Origin: Saprospiraceae bacterium UBA1994
GTDB taxonomy: Bacteria; Bacteroidota; Bacteroidia; Chitinophagales; Saprospiraceae
DNA length: 64,000 nucleotides
NCBI GenBank assembly: GCA_002335865.1
Contig: DDCY01000029.1
Coordinates: forward strand, 74,620-138,619
Reading direction: 5' to 3'
In this document: positions 42,738 to 51,569 of the stretch, in pieces
Layout: each line of letters opens with the position of its first letter
How positions within the stretch are numbered: position 1 is the stretch's first letter
Program-made: the position numbers and the translations under genes
The notes under the pieces: model-generated
The model's database searches: none
What the model was told of the DNA's origin: nothing
Seen by the model: only the letters and a program-made list of their open reading frames with translations

Positions 42738-44237
42738 TTATAGATTATTTGAAGTTAATTCTTGATTAGGATACAGCTTAGAAAATATCCATCCAAATAT
42801 CATAGCTACCAAAAAAGAAGGAGCGAGTACATCTAAGGCAACAAAATAGTCTCCAATGCCATCTAAATTTTGAAATACAAACTTGATGATAATCACACTG
42901 ATAAATCCTGAAACCATTGATGCGATAGCTCCTTTCTCAGAATAGCCTTTCCAAAATAAGCTCAATATAATCACAGGACAGAAGGTGGCCGCTATACCGG
43001 ACCAACCAAATATAATGACCCAAAAGACTTGTCGTTCTGGAGAGACTATTGCAATAGTCATGGCTATACCCAATGCGATGACAGCCATAATCACAGTTAC
43101 ATACCTAGATATCTTAGTGAGTTGATCATCATGTATGTCAGGATGAAATATCTTCTGATAAAAATCTCTTGTAATAGCACTCGAAGCAATGATCAATAAA
43201 GAATCAATAGTTGACATAATTGCGGAAAGTACGATTGCTATATAGATAGCTACCAATATATTAGGAAGGAAATTCTCTGTCATCAAACTCAATACATCCG
43301 TAGCTCCTACTCCAAATACTGCTTCTGGATCTTGACCATTTTCTGTAAAAAGCACTCTAGCTAATATACCGATAGTTACTGCAGCTGCATCAGTTAGTAA
43401 TGTAAATACAATAGCCACCCATTTTCCCTTATCGATTTCCTCTTCATTTTTGATAGACATAAATCGGACATAGACCTGTGGAGATCCCAAGAAACCCAAA
43501 CCGATCATTGAGAAACCTAATATAGTAAATAGATTCGTCCATCCATCTGAATTTCCACCCCAAACATCAGTCAAAGCTGGATCTATAGCATTTAGTCCTT
43601 CTGTAATAGCTGTACCATGATCCATCGAAAACCAAACCACAATAGGCAGTAATACCAATCCAAAAAACATAAGTGCCCCTTGGAATAAATCAGACCATAC
43701 CGCCGCTACAAACCCACCAATGAATATATAGATCAAGACAATGAAAAATCCAATCAATGCGCCTGTATAATAATTGATACCCAGCATAGACTCAAAGGCG
43801 ATCCCTGTGGCATCTATCTGCGAACTTACATATATAACTACAAATATGGATAGCACCGAAGCCGAGATGATTCGGAGTGTATGTGTAGTAGATTTGAAGT
43901 GGCTCTCTAGATAATCCGGTATCGTGATCGATTTATAGGCATCTGATTTTCGTTTAAAATGCTTGGCCATAAAGAACCAAGAGACAAATACACCAAGCAA
44001 TTCTCCTAAGACGACCCAATAAGCAGAAAATCCTGCCATTGCTCCCATTCCTGTTAATCCTATAAGTAACCATCCAGACTCTCCAGTCGCTCTAGCGGAA
44101 AACGCTACCGCCCAAAAACCCATGTTTTTACCTCCAACATAGAAGTCACTCATGCTCTTGATCCGTTTAGATGCTAAAATACCAATGAGGAAAAGGATAG
44201 AGATGTAAATTGCGAGTACTACAAATTTTGTTAGCAT
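42738..44237 (-). CDS. Sodium:solute symporter, PutP-like (499 aa)
   Basis: A sodium-coupled secondary transporter of the SSS family with about 13 membrane helices. Features closest to proline permease PutP are SDFYVGGKNMGFWAVAFSARATGESGWLL near the N-terminus and ISIPDYLE-like SITIPDYLESHFKS. Later segments include IYIFIGGFVAAVWSDLFQGALM and SAIMSTIDSLLIIASSAITRDFYQK, the sodium-site helix. Proline is the most likely substrate, but other amino or organic acids are possible. The gene is monocistronic; its start lies about 290 bp from the preceding barrel gene on the same strand, beyond that gene's terminator. Confidence 0.87.
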   Translation of the reverse strand: MLTKFVVLAIYISILFLIGILASKRIKSMSDFYVGGKNMGFWAVAFSARATGESGWLLIGLTGMGAMAGFSAYWVVLGELLGVFVSWFFMAKHFKRKSDAYKSITIPDYLESHFKSTTHTLRIISASVLSIFVVIYVSSQIDATGIAFESMLGINYYTGALIGFFIVLIYIFIGGFVAAVWSDLFQGALMFFGLVLLPIVVWFSMDHGTAITEGLNAIDPALTDVWGGNSDGWTNLFTILGFSMIGLGFLGSPQVYVRFMSIKNEEEIDKGKWVAIVFTLLTDAAAVTIGILARVLFTENGQDPEAVFGVGATDVLSLMTENFLPNILVAIYIAIVLSAIMSTIDSLLIIASSAITRDFYQKIFHPDIHDDQLTKISRYVTVIMAVIALGIAMTIAIVSPERQVFWVIIFGWSGIAATFCPVIILSLFWKGYSEKGAIASMVSGFISVIIIKFVFQNLDGIGDYFVALDVLAPSFLVAMIFGWIFSKLYPNQELTSNNL

Positions 44238-44274
44238 ATTATTTTAGTGTTAAATCTCGAAGAGATTTTGCGTA

Positions 44275-44306
44275 CAAAATGACTTTAGCTTTCATTAGGT
44301 AAACAA
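44275..44306 (-). promoter_or_regulatory. Candidate promoter of the putP-like gene
   Basis: On the minus strand, TTG (44306-44304) is followed after 21 bases by TCATTTTG (44282-44275), close to the Bacteroidota TTTG-N19-21-TAnnTTTG pattern with one mismatch. It lies 38 bases upstream of the start codon. Confidence 0.35.
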
Positions 44307-44484
44307 GTGAATTATTGGCTTTGTTTGTAAAATGGTGAAATTATGGCGAAATAGTGTCAATAATAATAGCCTTTCTAATATTACATATTATTTCAGATGT
44401 ACTTATTTTACAATGTTTTTAATTCAATGGAAAGATAGTTTTATCATCAAGTTGATTGGTCAAAGTATATAAATAAAAATAAAA

Positions 44485-44514
44485 AAGCCACATCAGAACT
44501 CTCCATTGTGGCTT
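44485..44514 (-). terminator. Rho-independent terminator of the outer-membrane barrel gene
   Basis: Stem AAGCCACA ... TGTGGCTT with a 14-base loop, followed on the minus strand by TTTTTTATTTTTATT. It lies 13 bases past the stop codon of the barrel gene. Confidence 0.85.
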
Positions 44515-44526
44515 AATTTATTTTAT

Positions 44527-45159
44527 CTAGAATCTTGCTCCTAAAGTTAGAATTACCCGACCTGCTTCATCACCAAAAGCAAATTGCTCACCATCGATTT
44601 CTATATGTTCACCGAATTTGGATAGGTTAGTCTCATAAAGTATATCCAATTGGAATTTCCAGACATCTACTCCAAGTCCAATCTGTCCGCCATAAGTTGC
44701 TGATTTAAAGTTGTGCTTGTATCCGCTAAACGAGAATAAGTCTGATGTACTATTTAGATAGAAGTGAGCTACAGGCCCAGCTTGTAATCTGAGGAATCCA
44801 AGTTTAGCACCTATTAGTAAGGGTATATCTACGTTTCTATAAGTTTCTGATTTTAATGTGTTGAGCGGTCCATTTTCAGATATTTCTTCTAAATTAAAGT
44901 TGACTGTATTAGAATTTAATAGTACTGCGGGCTCAAGGTATAGACCTAAGAATCTTATTTTAGAATATACACCAAAGTGAACACCATACTCTGCATTGCT
45001 GAAGTTGAGTTTATACTCGCTATTTCCCTCTTTAAAGATGATACCTTCGTTGGCTAAATCAAAAGAGCTGACTCCAGCTTTGACGCCTAATTCGAATTGG
45101 CCAATGCTTGTCGATAATACACAGAGGTATGCAATTGCAGATATTATGAATCTTTTCAT
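44527..45159 (-). CDS. Outer-membrane beta-barrel protein, PorT-like (210 aa)
   Basis: Signal peptide of about 20 residues (MKRFIISAIAYLCVLSTSIG), then FELGVKAGVSSFDL, the usual opening of small Bacteroidota barrel proteins. Alternating amphipathic strands continue (YGVHFGVYSKIRFLGLYLEPAVLL, NVDIPLLIGAKLGFLRLQAGPVAHFYL), and the protein ends RVILTLGARF with a terminal Phe for Bam recognition. About eight strands are expected. No ligand or partner can be inferred. It is a general OmpW/PorT-like fold rather than a proven T9SS PorT. It has its own terminator. Confidence 0.82.
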   Translation of the reverse strand: MKRFIISAIAYLCVLSTSIGQFELGVKAGVSSFDLANEGIIFKEGNSEYKLNFSNAEYGVHFGVYSKIRFLGLYLEPAVLLNSNTVNFNLEEISENGPLNTLKSETYRNVDIPLLIGAKLGFLRLQAGPVAHFYLNSTSDLFSFSGYKHNFKSATYGGQIGLGVDVWKFQLDILYETNLSKFGEHIEIDGEQFAFGDEAGRVILTLGARF

Positions 45160-45437
45160 AGTAGTATATTGTATTAGAAATATTAGGCAGGGATTGACTT
45201 TAGGTATCTACTACGCTAAATGAAGCCCTTTATTATGTTTACGGTCTTAATTATGCTCAAGAATTATGCTTTTTCATTTAATGTGGAAACGAATCTCTTA
45301 TTATATGTATCAAAGTAGGTATTTAATTAACGCTTAGCTTAACTTTACATTGATTTGTAAATTTTCTAATTATCAGTCATTTACAGATGTATAATAAGTC
45401 TTATACATATTATATTCAAAAAGAGTGCCTAATAATT

Positions 45438-46046
45438 ATGGTGATACACGAAGCTGCGTTTGCAGGATCATTTGATAGAGAGAGTGGCTGTCCAAGGCCT
45501 ATAATACCAGAGTTTGCCTTCATCGGTAGATCCAATGTTGGAAAATCTTCATTGATCAATATGCTCTGTGGTAGAAAAGATATTGCCAAAGTCTCAAAGA
45601 CACCAGGGAAGACACAGCTAATCAACTACTTTCGAATCAATAATGAATGGAATCTAGTCGATTTACCAGGATACGGATTTGCCAAGATATCAAAGAAGAA
45701 AGTAGTGGCGTGGGAAAAGATGATAGAGAAGTATCTCTTGGTGCGCCAGCAGCTGCAATGCGCATTTGTGTTGATAGATATTAGACATCCTCTGCAGTCT
45801 ATAGACGGCGAATTTATTGATTGGATGGGGGAGCGTCAGATTCCCTTTTCTCTGATATATACTAAGGCAGATAAGCTCAATGCAAGTGAGGTAAAAATCC
45901 ATGCAGAGCGTATCAATAATGAATTGCTCAAGACTTGGAATGAGTTACCGCCGTTTTTTATCACTAGTTCTGAGAAAAGTATTGGTAGAGGTGAAGTACT
46001 TAAATATATCGATGATATCAATCAAGCTACATGGGCAGAGCTTTAA
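45438..46046 (+). CDS. engB: Ribosome biogenesis GTPase EngB/YsxC (202 aa)
   Basis: Circular-type small GTPase needed for 50S subunit assembly. I choose the ATG at 45438 (MVIHEAAFAGSF) because the family starts this way; the frame is open 17 codons further upstream. G1 is FIGRSNVGKSS, G2 is the Thr in VSKTPGKTQ, G3 is DLPGYG, G4 is YTKAD and G5 is ITSSEK. The segment INYFRINNEWNLVDLPGYGFAKISK is diagnostic for EngB. It is monocistronic here, transcribed away from the barrel gene. Confidence 0.94.
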   Translation: MVIHEAAFAGSFDRESGCPRPIIPEFAFIGRSNVGKSSLINMLCGRKDIAKVSKTPGKTQLINYFRINNEWNLVDLPGYGFAKISKKKVVAWEKMIEKYLLVRQQLQCAFVLIDIRHPLQSIDGEFIDWMGERQIPFSLIYTKADKLNASEVKIHAERINNELLKTWNELPPFFITSSEKSIGRGEVLKYIDDINQATWAEL

Positions 46047-46243
46047 TTCTTCAATATTGACCGTATATTTGCCTTGGGTTAAGGTTAATTTTATTGGTAA
46101 ATCTTGTCTACGTATATTTGTCAAAGATTAGTGGTGTTTCTGACAATTTATTTTGGGATACCAAGTGACAAATATGAAAGTAAAAGGTATACTTTAATGA
46201 TGTATCGCTATTAAATGCATAATGACTCTATTATAGATAAGAA

Positions 46244-47917
46244 GTGAAGAAGACAGTAGAACATATAATTCCTAATATGGCAGATTGGCCTATCTCACAA
46301 TTTGGTGAGAAGAGAGGCGAATTTGTCTTTGAGCTCAATGATTTTGTGCTTAAGAAAATACTGGATAGCCATGGAGAAAATCTAGAACCATTACTCGCTA
46401 AGACAATTTATTTAGAGAAGAAAAGATCTAAGAATAATAGATGGAGGGTAGATCCAGAAGATGAGGTCAGGTACTGGTCTTCGTTGAGTAAGGAGCTCAA
46501 TCAGATTACTCAAGATGGTGGGACACAAGGGGGTTACCTAGAGCTACTCAAGAGGATTATTAATAGATACGACGAAGAAATCGTAGGTACATTTAAGCCC
46601 AAGACTTATAAGTTTACGTTTACATTTCTTAATATATTTTTCAAAAGACTACTCAATACTGCAGCAGGTCGTAATCACAAAAGGCTCTGGGGTAGTAGAC
46701 ATCAATTAGTAGAAAAGTTAAAAGTATATGGAGAAGTAGATAAGATTAAGGCCTTATTTGATCACGGTACTGTAGTAATGGTGCCAACACACTTTTCTAA
46801 TCTTGATTCTATGGTGATTGGGTATGCTATGCAATCCGCTGTGGGCATACCAGCATTTTCATTTGGTGCAGGACTTAATTTGTTTGACAATGAAATAGTT
46901 GGCTACTTTATTAACAGATTAGGTGCATATAGAGTAGATAGACGTAAGAAAAACCCAATATATCTCGAATGCCTCACTTCTATGGCGGCTTATTCCATTC
47001 AGAAAGGTGTGAATAATCTGTTTTTTCCAGGAGGAACAAGATCCCGAGAAGGTGGGATGGAAGATAGGCTCAAGCTGGGTTTGTTGGGGTCATCTATCGA
47101 AGCACAGCGTAATATGGTTATCGAAGGTAAGAAGGAAAAAGTGTTTATAGTACCGATGATTTTAGGATATAATTTCGTCTTGGAGGCAAAGTTTCTCATC
47201 GAACAGCATCTAGCGAGAACAGGAAAAGAGAAGTATATCAAGTCTAAGGATGCATTCAAGAGTTATAGAAAGATTACAAAGTTCATATGGTCTCTTTTTT
47301 CAGAGAAGTCTGATATCTCAGTTTCTTTTGGTGAGCCCATGGATATCATGGGTAACTTCGTCGATGATAAAGGTAACAGTATTGATATCAATGGGGAGCA
47401 TATAGATCTAAGAGATTACTTCTCTCTAGATGGGGAAGTCAAGGCTAATGCACAAAGAGAAAACGTATATACGAAGATACTAGGAGATAGGATATTAGAT
47501 AGTTATAAGCGTAATAACGTAGTGCTATCGAGTCACCTGCTCGCGTATTCAGCTTTCAAGATTCTTGAAAAATCGCATGATGGCGATGTATACTCTTTAG
47601 TAAATCTACCAAAAGAAAAGTCACAGATCGAATGGGACTATTTAGAGACGATTATAACTCGGCTACAGGTAGCGCTATTAGAATTGGAAAGCAAAGGTAA
47701 AATTAAGTTATCAAAAGAGGTAAAGTTAGAGCCGAGAAGATTAATCGAGGATGGAATTAAAAATCTTGGTATATATCACGCACAAAAGCCACTGTTGATC
47801 AATAATGACAAAGTATGGTCGGATAGTCTTAAGGTTTTATATTATTACCACAACCGAATCAACATTTACGATTTAGATAAATATATAGAATGGACAGAGG
47901 CAACTCTCGAAACTTAA
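46244..47917 (+). CDS. Glycerol-3-phosphate / lysophosphatidate acyltransferase, PlsB-like (557 aa)
   Basis: A membrane-associated PlsC-type acyltransferase domain of phospholipid synthesis lies in a large protein. Motif I is PTHFSNLDSM (HxxxxD, about residue 183); a GxxxFxxR-like GAYRVDRR and motif III FFPGGTRSREGG follow, where the usual Glu of FPEGTRS is Gly. Flanking regions match the long PlsB-like proteins of Bacteroidota rather than the short PlsC. GTG is taken as start because an in-frame TAA lies two codons upstream. Substrate choice (glycerol 3-phosphate or lysophosphatidate) cannot be read. The next gene follows after about 100 bp. Confidence 0.82.
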   Translation: MKKTVEHIIPNMADWPISQFGEKRGEFVFELNDFVLKKILDSHGENLEPLLAKTIYLEKKRSKNNRWRVDPEDEVRYWSSLSKELNQITQDGGTQGGYLELLKRIINRYDEEIVGTFKPKTYKFTFTFLNIFFKRLLNTAAGRNHKRLWGSRHQLVEKLKVYGEVDKIKALFDHGTVVMVPTHFSNLDSMVIGYAMQSAVGIPAFSFGAGLNLFDNEIVGYFINRLGAYRVDRRKKNPIYLECLTSMAAYSIQKGVNNLFFPGGTRSREGGMEDRLKLGLLGSSIEAQRNMVIEGKKEKVFIVPMILGYNFVLEAKFLIEQHLARTGKEKYIKSKDAFKSYRKITKFIWSLFSEKSDISVSFGEPMDIMGNFVDDKGNSIDINGEHIDLRDYFSLDGEVKANAQRENVYTKILGDRILDSYKRNNVVLSSHLLAYSAFKILEKSHDGDVYSLVNLPKEKSQIEWDYLETIITRLQVALLELESKGKIKLSKEVKLEPRRLIEDGIKNLGIYHAQKPLLINNDKVWSDSLKVLYYYHNRINIYDLDKYIEWTEATLET

Positions 47918-48016
47918 AAATAGATTGTATCTTATGTAGTGTCAAATAATTACTAGAGTCCAATTTCATAAAATGTTCATTTAGAAAGTCAAAGTGGCTT
48001 TGCAAATAAGAGAAAT

Positions 48017-48556
48017 TTGAATTATATAGTTTACGATTTAGAAGCAACGTGTTGGATGGGTCGTCCTCCTAAAGGACATAACGAAGTGATAGAAATCGGT
48101 GCAGTTAAAATCAATAAAAGGGGAGAGGTATTGGATTCCTTTAGTAAGTTTATAAAACCTATGGTCAATCCTCGACTCTCAGGCTTTTGTAAGAAACTTA
48201 CATCCATCAAGCAAGATGATGTCAACAATGCCCAAACATTCCCAATTGTCATTCAAGAATTTAAAGAATGGGTAGATATCAATGGAGACTATAGCTTATG
48301 CAGCTGGGGAGCCTACGATAAGACATTTTTCTCTAATGATTGTAACCTTCATAAATTAGATACGGGCTGGCTAGAAAAAGCTGTAAACATAAAAGGGCTA
48401 TACGCTAATATGGTTGGTGATGAAAAAGGGAATGGCCTCAAGAATACACTTAAGCGGGAAGGTTTCGAATTTACGGGAATACCACATCGTGCTATATCTG
48501 ATGCACAAAATACTGCCAAGATTTTTATTAAGTATTTTAATGAATGGATGGATTAA
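48017..48556 (+). CDS. DEDDh 3'-5' exonuclease, KapD/ERI-1-like (179 aa)
   Basis: A single exonuclease domain with the full DEDDh set: YDLEATC (Asp, Glu) at the N-terminus, WGAYDKTFF in the middle, and HRAISDAQNTAKI (His, Asp) near residue 157. It resembles the ERI-1/KapD branch (EVIEIGAVKIN, SFSKFIKPMVNPRLSGFCKKLTSI), which trims RNA or single-stranded ends in related systems. The start is a TTG preceded by AAGAGAAA; no in-frame ATG gives the complete first motif. The lack of extra domains suggests a free-standing nuclease. Confidence 0.87.
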   Translation: MNYIVYDLEATCWMGRPPKGHNEVIEIGAVKINKRGEVLDSFSKFIKPMVNPRLSGFCKKLTSIKQDDVNNAQTFPIVIQEFKEWVDINGDYSLCSWGAYDKTFFSNDCNLHKLDTGWLEKAVNIKGLYANMVGDEKGNGLKNTLKREGFEFTGIPHRAISDAQNTAKIFIKYFNEWMD

Positions 48557-48771
48557 GTATTTGTAAGCAAAACACTGTTTGGAAACATTTACGCTAGTAT
48601 TTCATTGTTTCGATGGGAATCAGTCTGCTAAGTGTAAAATTTACAATAAGCTAATTATCAATAAGTTATGATTAAATATATTGGGAATAAGATGTTCATA
48701 TTTGAAAAAATATCATCTTTGTATCCAAATACATTACTATTAATTATTACAGTATAAAACTTGATAACATA

Positions 48772-50208
48772 ATGTCTAACCACGACTTACTAGTAAGGCA
48801 CCAACAGGAAAAATTAGCTCTTAATCTCGTACATACAGTTGGAGATTTGAGATTCGATAAAGGAATAGAGTTAATCATGTTTCGTAAGGCTATCTATGAC
48901 GCTAAACCCAGTGAAATTATCAGGAACCATATTCTATCTCAAGCTTTTATTGATCAATCAATTCCTTTGGAGCTTACGGTTACAATAACTAATATCATCG
49001 CTCAGATGGATAGTATCGTTCCCGCAAGAATTGATGTAGGTACTATTGCAGTAGAATGGTTAAGTGCAGATAAGTCTCAGGGTCAACTTGAGGAATTTAT
49101 AGAATATAAACTTGGGGCATTTACATCAGACGATTTTCAATCTTCACCAAGACATGTAGTGTTGTACGGATTTGGTAGGATAGGCCGGCTGCTGGCTCGT
49201 ATCATAATAGATACGACTGGTAGAGGAGATCAATTAAGACTAAAAGCAATTGTCCTAAGATCGAAGTTGAAGGATCGTAAAGCAGAAATAGAAAAGAGAC
49301 TAGCTCTGCTTGAGGATGATTCTGTACATGGTACATTTCTAGGGAGATATGAGATCGCAGAAGATCTGTCCAGTGTTGTCATCAATGGTTCACGTATTGC
49401 TATGATATTCGCAAGTAGTCCAGCTGATATTGATTATACTGAGTATGGTATCCATAACGCACTACTAATTGATAATACAGGAATATTTAGAGATAAAGTA
49501 GGGCTATCGAATCACCTTAGACCGGGAATCGAAAAGGTTTTACTTACTGCTCCTGGCGATGACATTTCTAATATAGTTTATGGTGTGAATCATGAAGTCA
49601 TAGAGGACGAGCAAATAGTATCAGCGGCATCATGTACAACTAATGCCATCGTTCCTCCTATCAAAATCATAGACGATAACTTTGGTATCGAGAAAGGTCA
49701 TCTAGAGACGATTCACTCATATACCAGTGATCAAAATCTGCTAGATAATTTTCATAAGAAACCGAGAAGAGGAAGAAGTGCGGCTATAAATATGGTACTC
49801 ACAAATACTGGTGCTGCTAAAGCTGTATCCAAAGTGTTTCCGCATCTTAAAGGGATACTAACCGGAAATGCCGTACGTGTACCAACACCAAATGTCTCTA
49901 TTGCAATCCTTGTACTTCATCTTAAGAGAAAAGCATCAGTAGATGAGATAAATACACTCATTAGAGAAGCATCTTTATCAGGCGATCTAGCAGAACAATT
50001 GCATTATTCTATATCAGAGGAATTTGTAAGTAGCCATGTTGTGGGATACAATGCTACGTCTATAGTAGATGCTCCGTCCACTATAGTGTCCGAAGATGGC
50101 AAATTAGCCACAATTTACGCTTGGTATGATAACGAATATGGATACTCACATCAAGTAGTAAGACTCGCAAAACATATGGGTAAAGTGAGAAGAAAAGTAC
50201 TGTATTAG
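48772..50208 (+). CDS. gap: Glyceraldehyde-3-phosphate dehydrogenase, long form (478 aa)
   Basis: Oxidises glyceraldehyde 3-phosphate to 1,3-bisphosphoglycerate (or the reverse). The NAD(P)-binding fold starts only near residue 128 (VVLYGFGRIGRLLARII), after an N-terminal helical extension of about 125 residues characteristic of the long GAPDH in Bacteroidota and some proteobacteria. The catalytic Cys is in SAASCTTNAIVPP (about 288) with HSYTSDQNLLD and PRRGRSAAINMVLTNTGAAKA following. The C-terminal helix motif is YAWYDNEYGYSHQVVRLA. A normal-length GAPDH for glycolysis often exists elsewhere, so this one may be anabolic; that is inference. Confidence 0.92.
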   Translation: MSNHDLLVRHQQEKLALNLVHTVGDLRFDKGIELIMFRKAIYDAKPSEIIRNHILSQAFIDQSIPLELTVTITNIIAQMDSIVPARIDVGTIAVEWLSADKSQGQLEEFIEYKLGAFTSDDFQSSPRHVVLYGFGRIGRLLARIIIDTTGRGDQLRLKAIVLRSKLKDRKAEIEKRLALLEDDSVHGTFLGRYEIAEDLSSVVINGSRIAMIFASSPADIDYTEYGIHNALLIDNTGIFRDKVGLSNHLRPGIEKVLLTAPGDDISNIVYGVNHEVIEDEQIVSAASCTTNAIVPPIKIIDDNFGIEKGHLETIHSYTSDQNLLDNFHKKPRRGRSAAINMVLTNTGAAKAVSKVFPHLKGILTGNAVRVPTPNVSIAILVLHLKRKASVDEINTLIREASLSGDLAEQLHYSISEEFVSSHVVGYNATSIVDAPSTIVSEDGKLATIYAWYDNEYGYSHQVVRLAKHMGKVRRKVLY

Positions 50209-50374
50209 ATAATTAGGGCTCTTGCTATATTACGATATTTTTTAACTCTTATTTCAATACAGAAAAAGGCTATTTTCTTGTTTGGGAATTATAAGAATTA
50301 TGCTGTTATAGAGCATTATTCATTCTAACATGAAATCAGACAATTGATAATTGTCAATTTATAATATTCTAATC

Positions 50375-51421
50375 TTACACCTTTTTAATCAAATAAATAA
50401 AGCTCGGAAAGTGATCGGAGTATCCGCCTTGATACTTGTCAAAAGAGAAGGTACGAAAAGGGTAACCCTTATATTGTCCTGATCTTTGGATGAGAAACTT
50501 TTTATTGAATACTTGTCCTTTATGAAAGTAATATCCTTGATTGTTCTCTTTGGCGAGACTTTCAGTTATAATGAGCTGATCGAATAAACTCCATGCGTCT
50601 CTATAGGCATTAGATCCCAGACCACGTCGATATATGTCTTCATATGGATTAAACAAAAATCTATTTTTGCGAAGATCCGACTTTTTAGATACCGCCCTTA
50701 AGTGAGATCGTACAGATTCACTCGTAGGGTCATCATTAAGATCACCCATCACGATTACTTTGACTCCTGGATCTATAATCTCTAATGAGTCGATAACAGT
50801 ACGGCACATTTTTGCCGCTTTATTTCGTTTCCATGCAGATTTCTTTTCTCCACCCCTACGACTCGGCCAATGATTTACCATTATATGCAACGGTTCACCA
50901 TCAAATAGACCCTCTACATGCAATATATCTCTAGTCGTACGTTTGTTGTCTCCTACTGATATGTCTACAGCTATAGGAGTACTCTTAGTTACTTTGAAAT
51001 GCTTTGGATTGTAGATGAGTCCTACATCTATACCTCTGAAGTCTGGCGAATCATAGTGTATAATTTCGTATCCACGACCAGCGAGTGTTGGTTCTTTGAG
51101 AAGATCTTCTACTACTTTTCGGTTTTCTATTTCTGATATTCCTAGGATAGAAACTCCGTTAGGTGTAAGCTCAGTACCAATTTGAGAGATCACATAAGCC
51201 ATATTGGTTAGTTTCTCTGCATATTTGTCTTTTGTCCAAGCTTTACTGCCATCAGGCGTAAATTCTTCATCCCATATATCAGGATCATCCTCTGTATCGA
51301 ACAAGTTTTCTAGATTATAAAAACCTATTGCAGTAACTTTTACAGATTCTTTTTGAGCATTTCCAATTTGAATGCCAAATAAAGTAACGGTAATAGCTAG
51401 AATGAGTTTATTTATTTTCAT
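50375..51421 (-). CDS. Exported endonuclease/exonuclease/phosphatase-family protein (348 aa)
   Basis: I choose the Met at 51421, which begins a signal peptide (MKINKLILAITVTLFGIQIGNA|Q); the frame opens seven codons earlier. The mature protein has the EEP fold: AIGFYNLENLFDTEDDP (Asn and Glu), GISEIENRKVVEDLL (catalytic Glu), VNHWPSRRGG, VIVMGDLNDDPTSE (Asp/Asn) and GYSDHFPSFI (Asp-His). It should cleave phosphodiesters, probably nucleic acid, outside the inner membrane. It is divergent from a TonB receptor and DUF5689 lipoprotein gene, a combination typical of nucleic-acid or phosphate acquisition loci in Bacteroidota. Confidence 0.88.
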   Translation of the reverse strand: MKINKLILAITVTLFGIQIGNAQKESVKVTAIGFYNLENLFDTEDDPDIWDEEFTPDGSKAWTKDKYAEKLTNMAYVISQIGTELTPNGVSILGISEIENRKVVEDLLKEPTLAGRGYEIIHYDSPDFRGIDVGLIYNPKHFKVTKSTPIAVDISVGDNKRTTRDILHVEGLFDGEPLHIMVNHWPSRRGGEKKSAWKRNKAAKMCRTVIDSLEIIDPGVKVIVMGDLNDDPTSESVRSHLRAVSKKSDLRKNRFLFNPYEDIYRRGLGSNAYRDAWSLFDQLIITESLAKENNQGYYFHKGQVFNKKFLIQRSGQYKGYPFRTFSFDKYQGGYSDHFPSFIYLIKKV

Positions 51422-51569
51422 AAGGTGATTTGCTTTGATCAAATTATATAAGGTAAAGGTTATATTAATTTATTAGATATGAGACATTTAGCTATTAATA
51501 TAATCTTACTTTTACATCATTATTTAAAGATGGTATAACATCATCTTAATATATCAACACATTTAAAGG

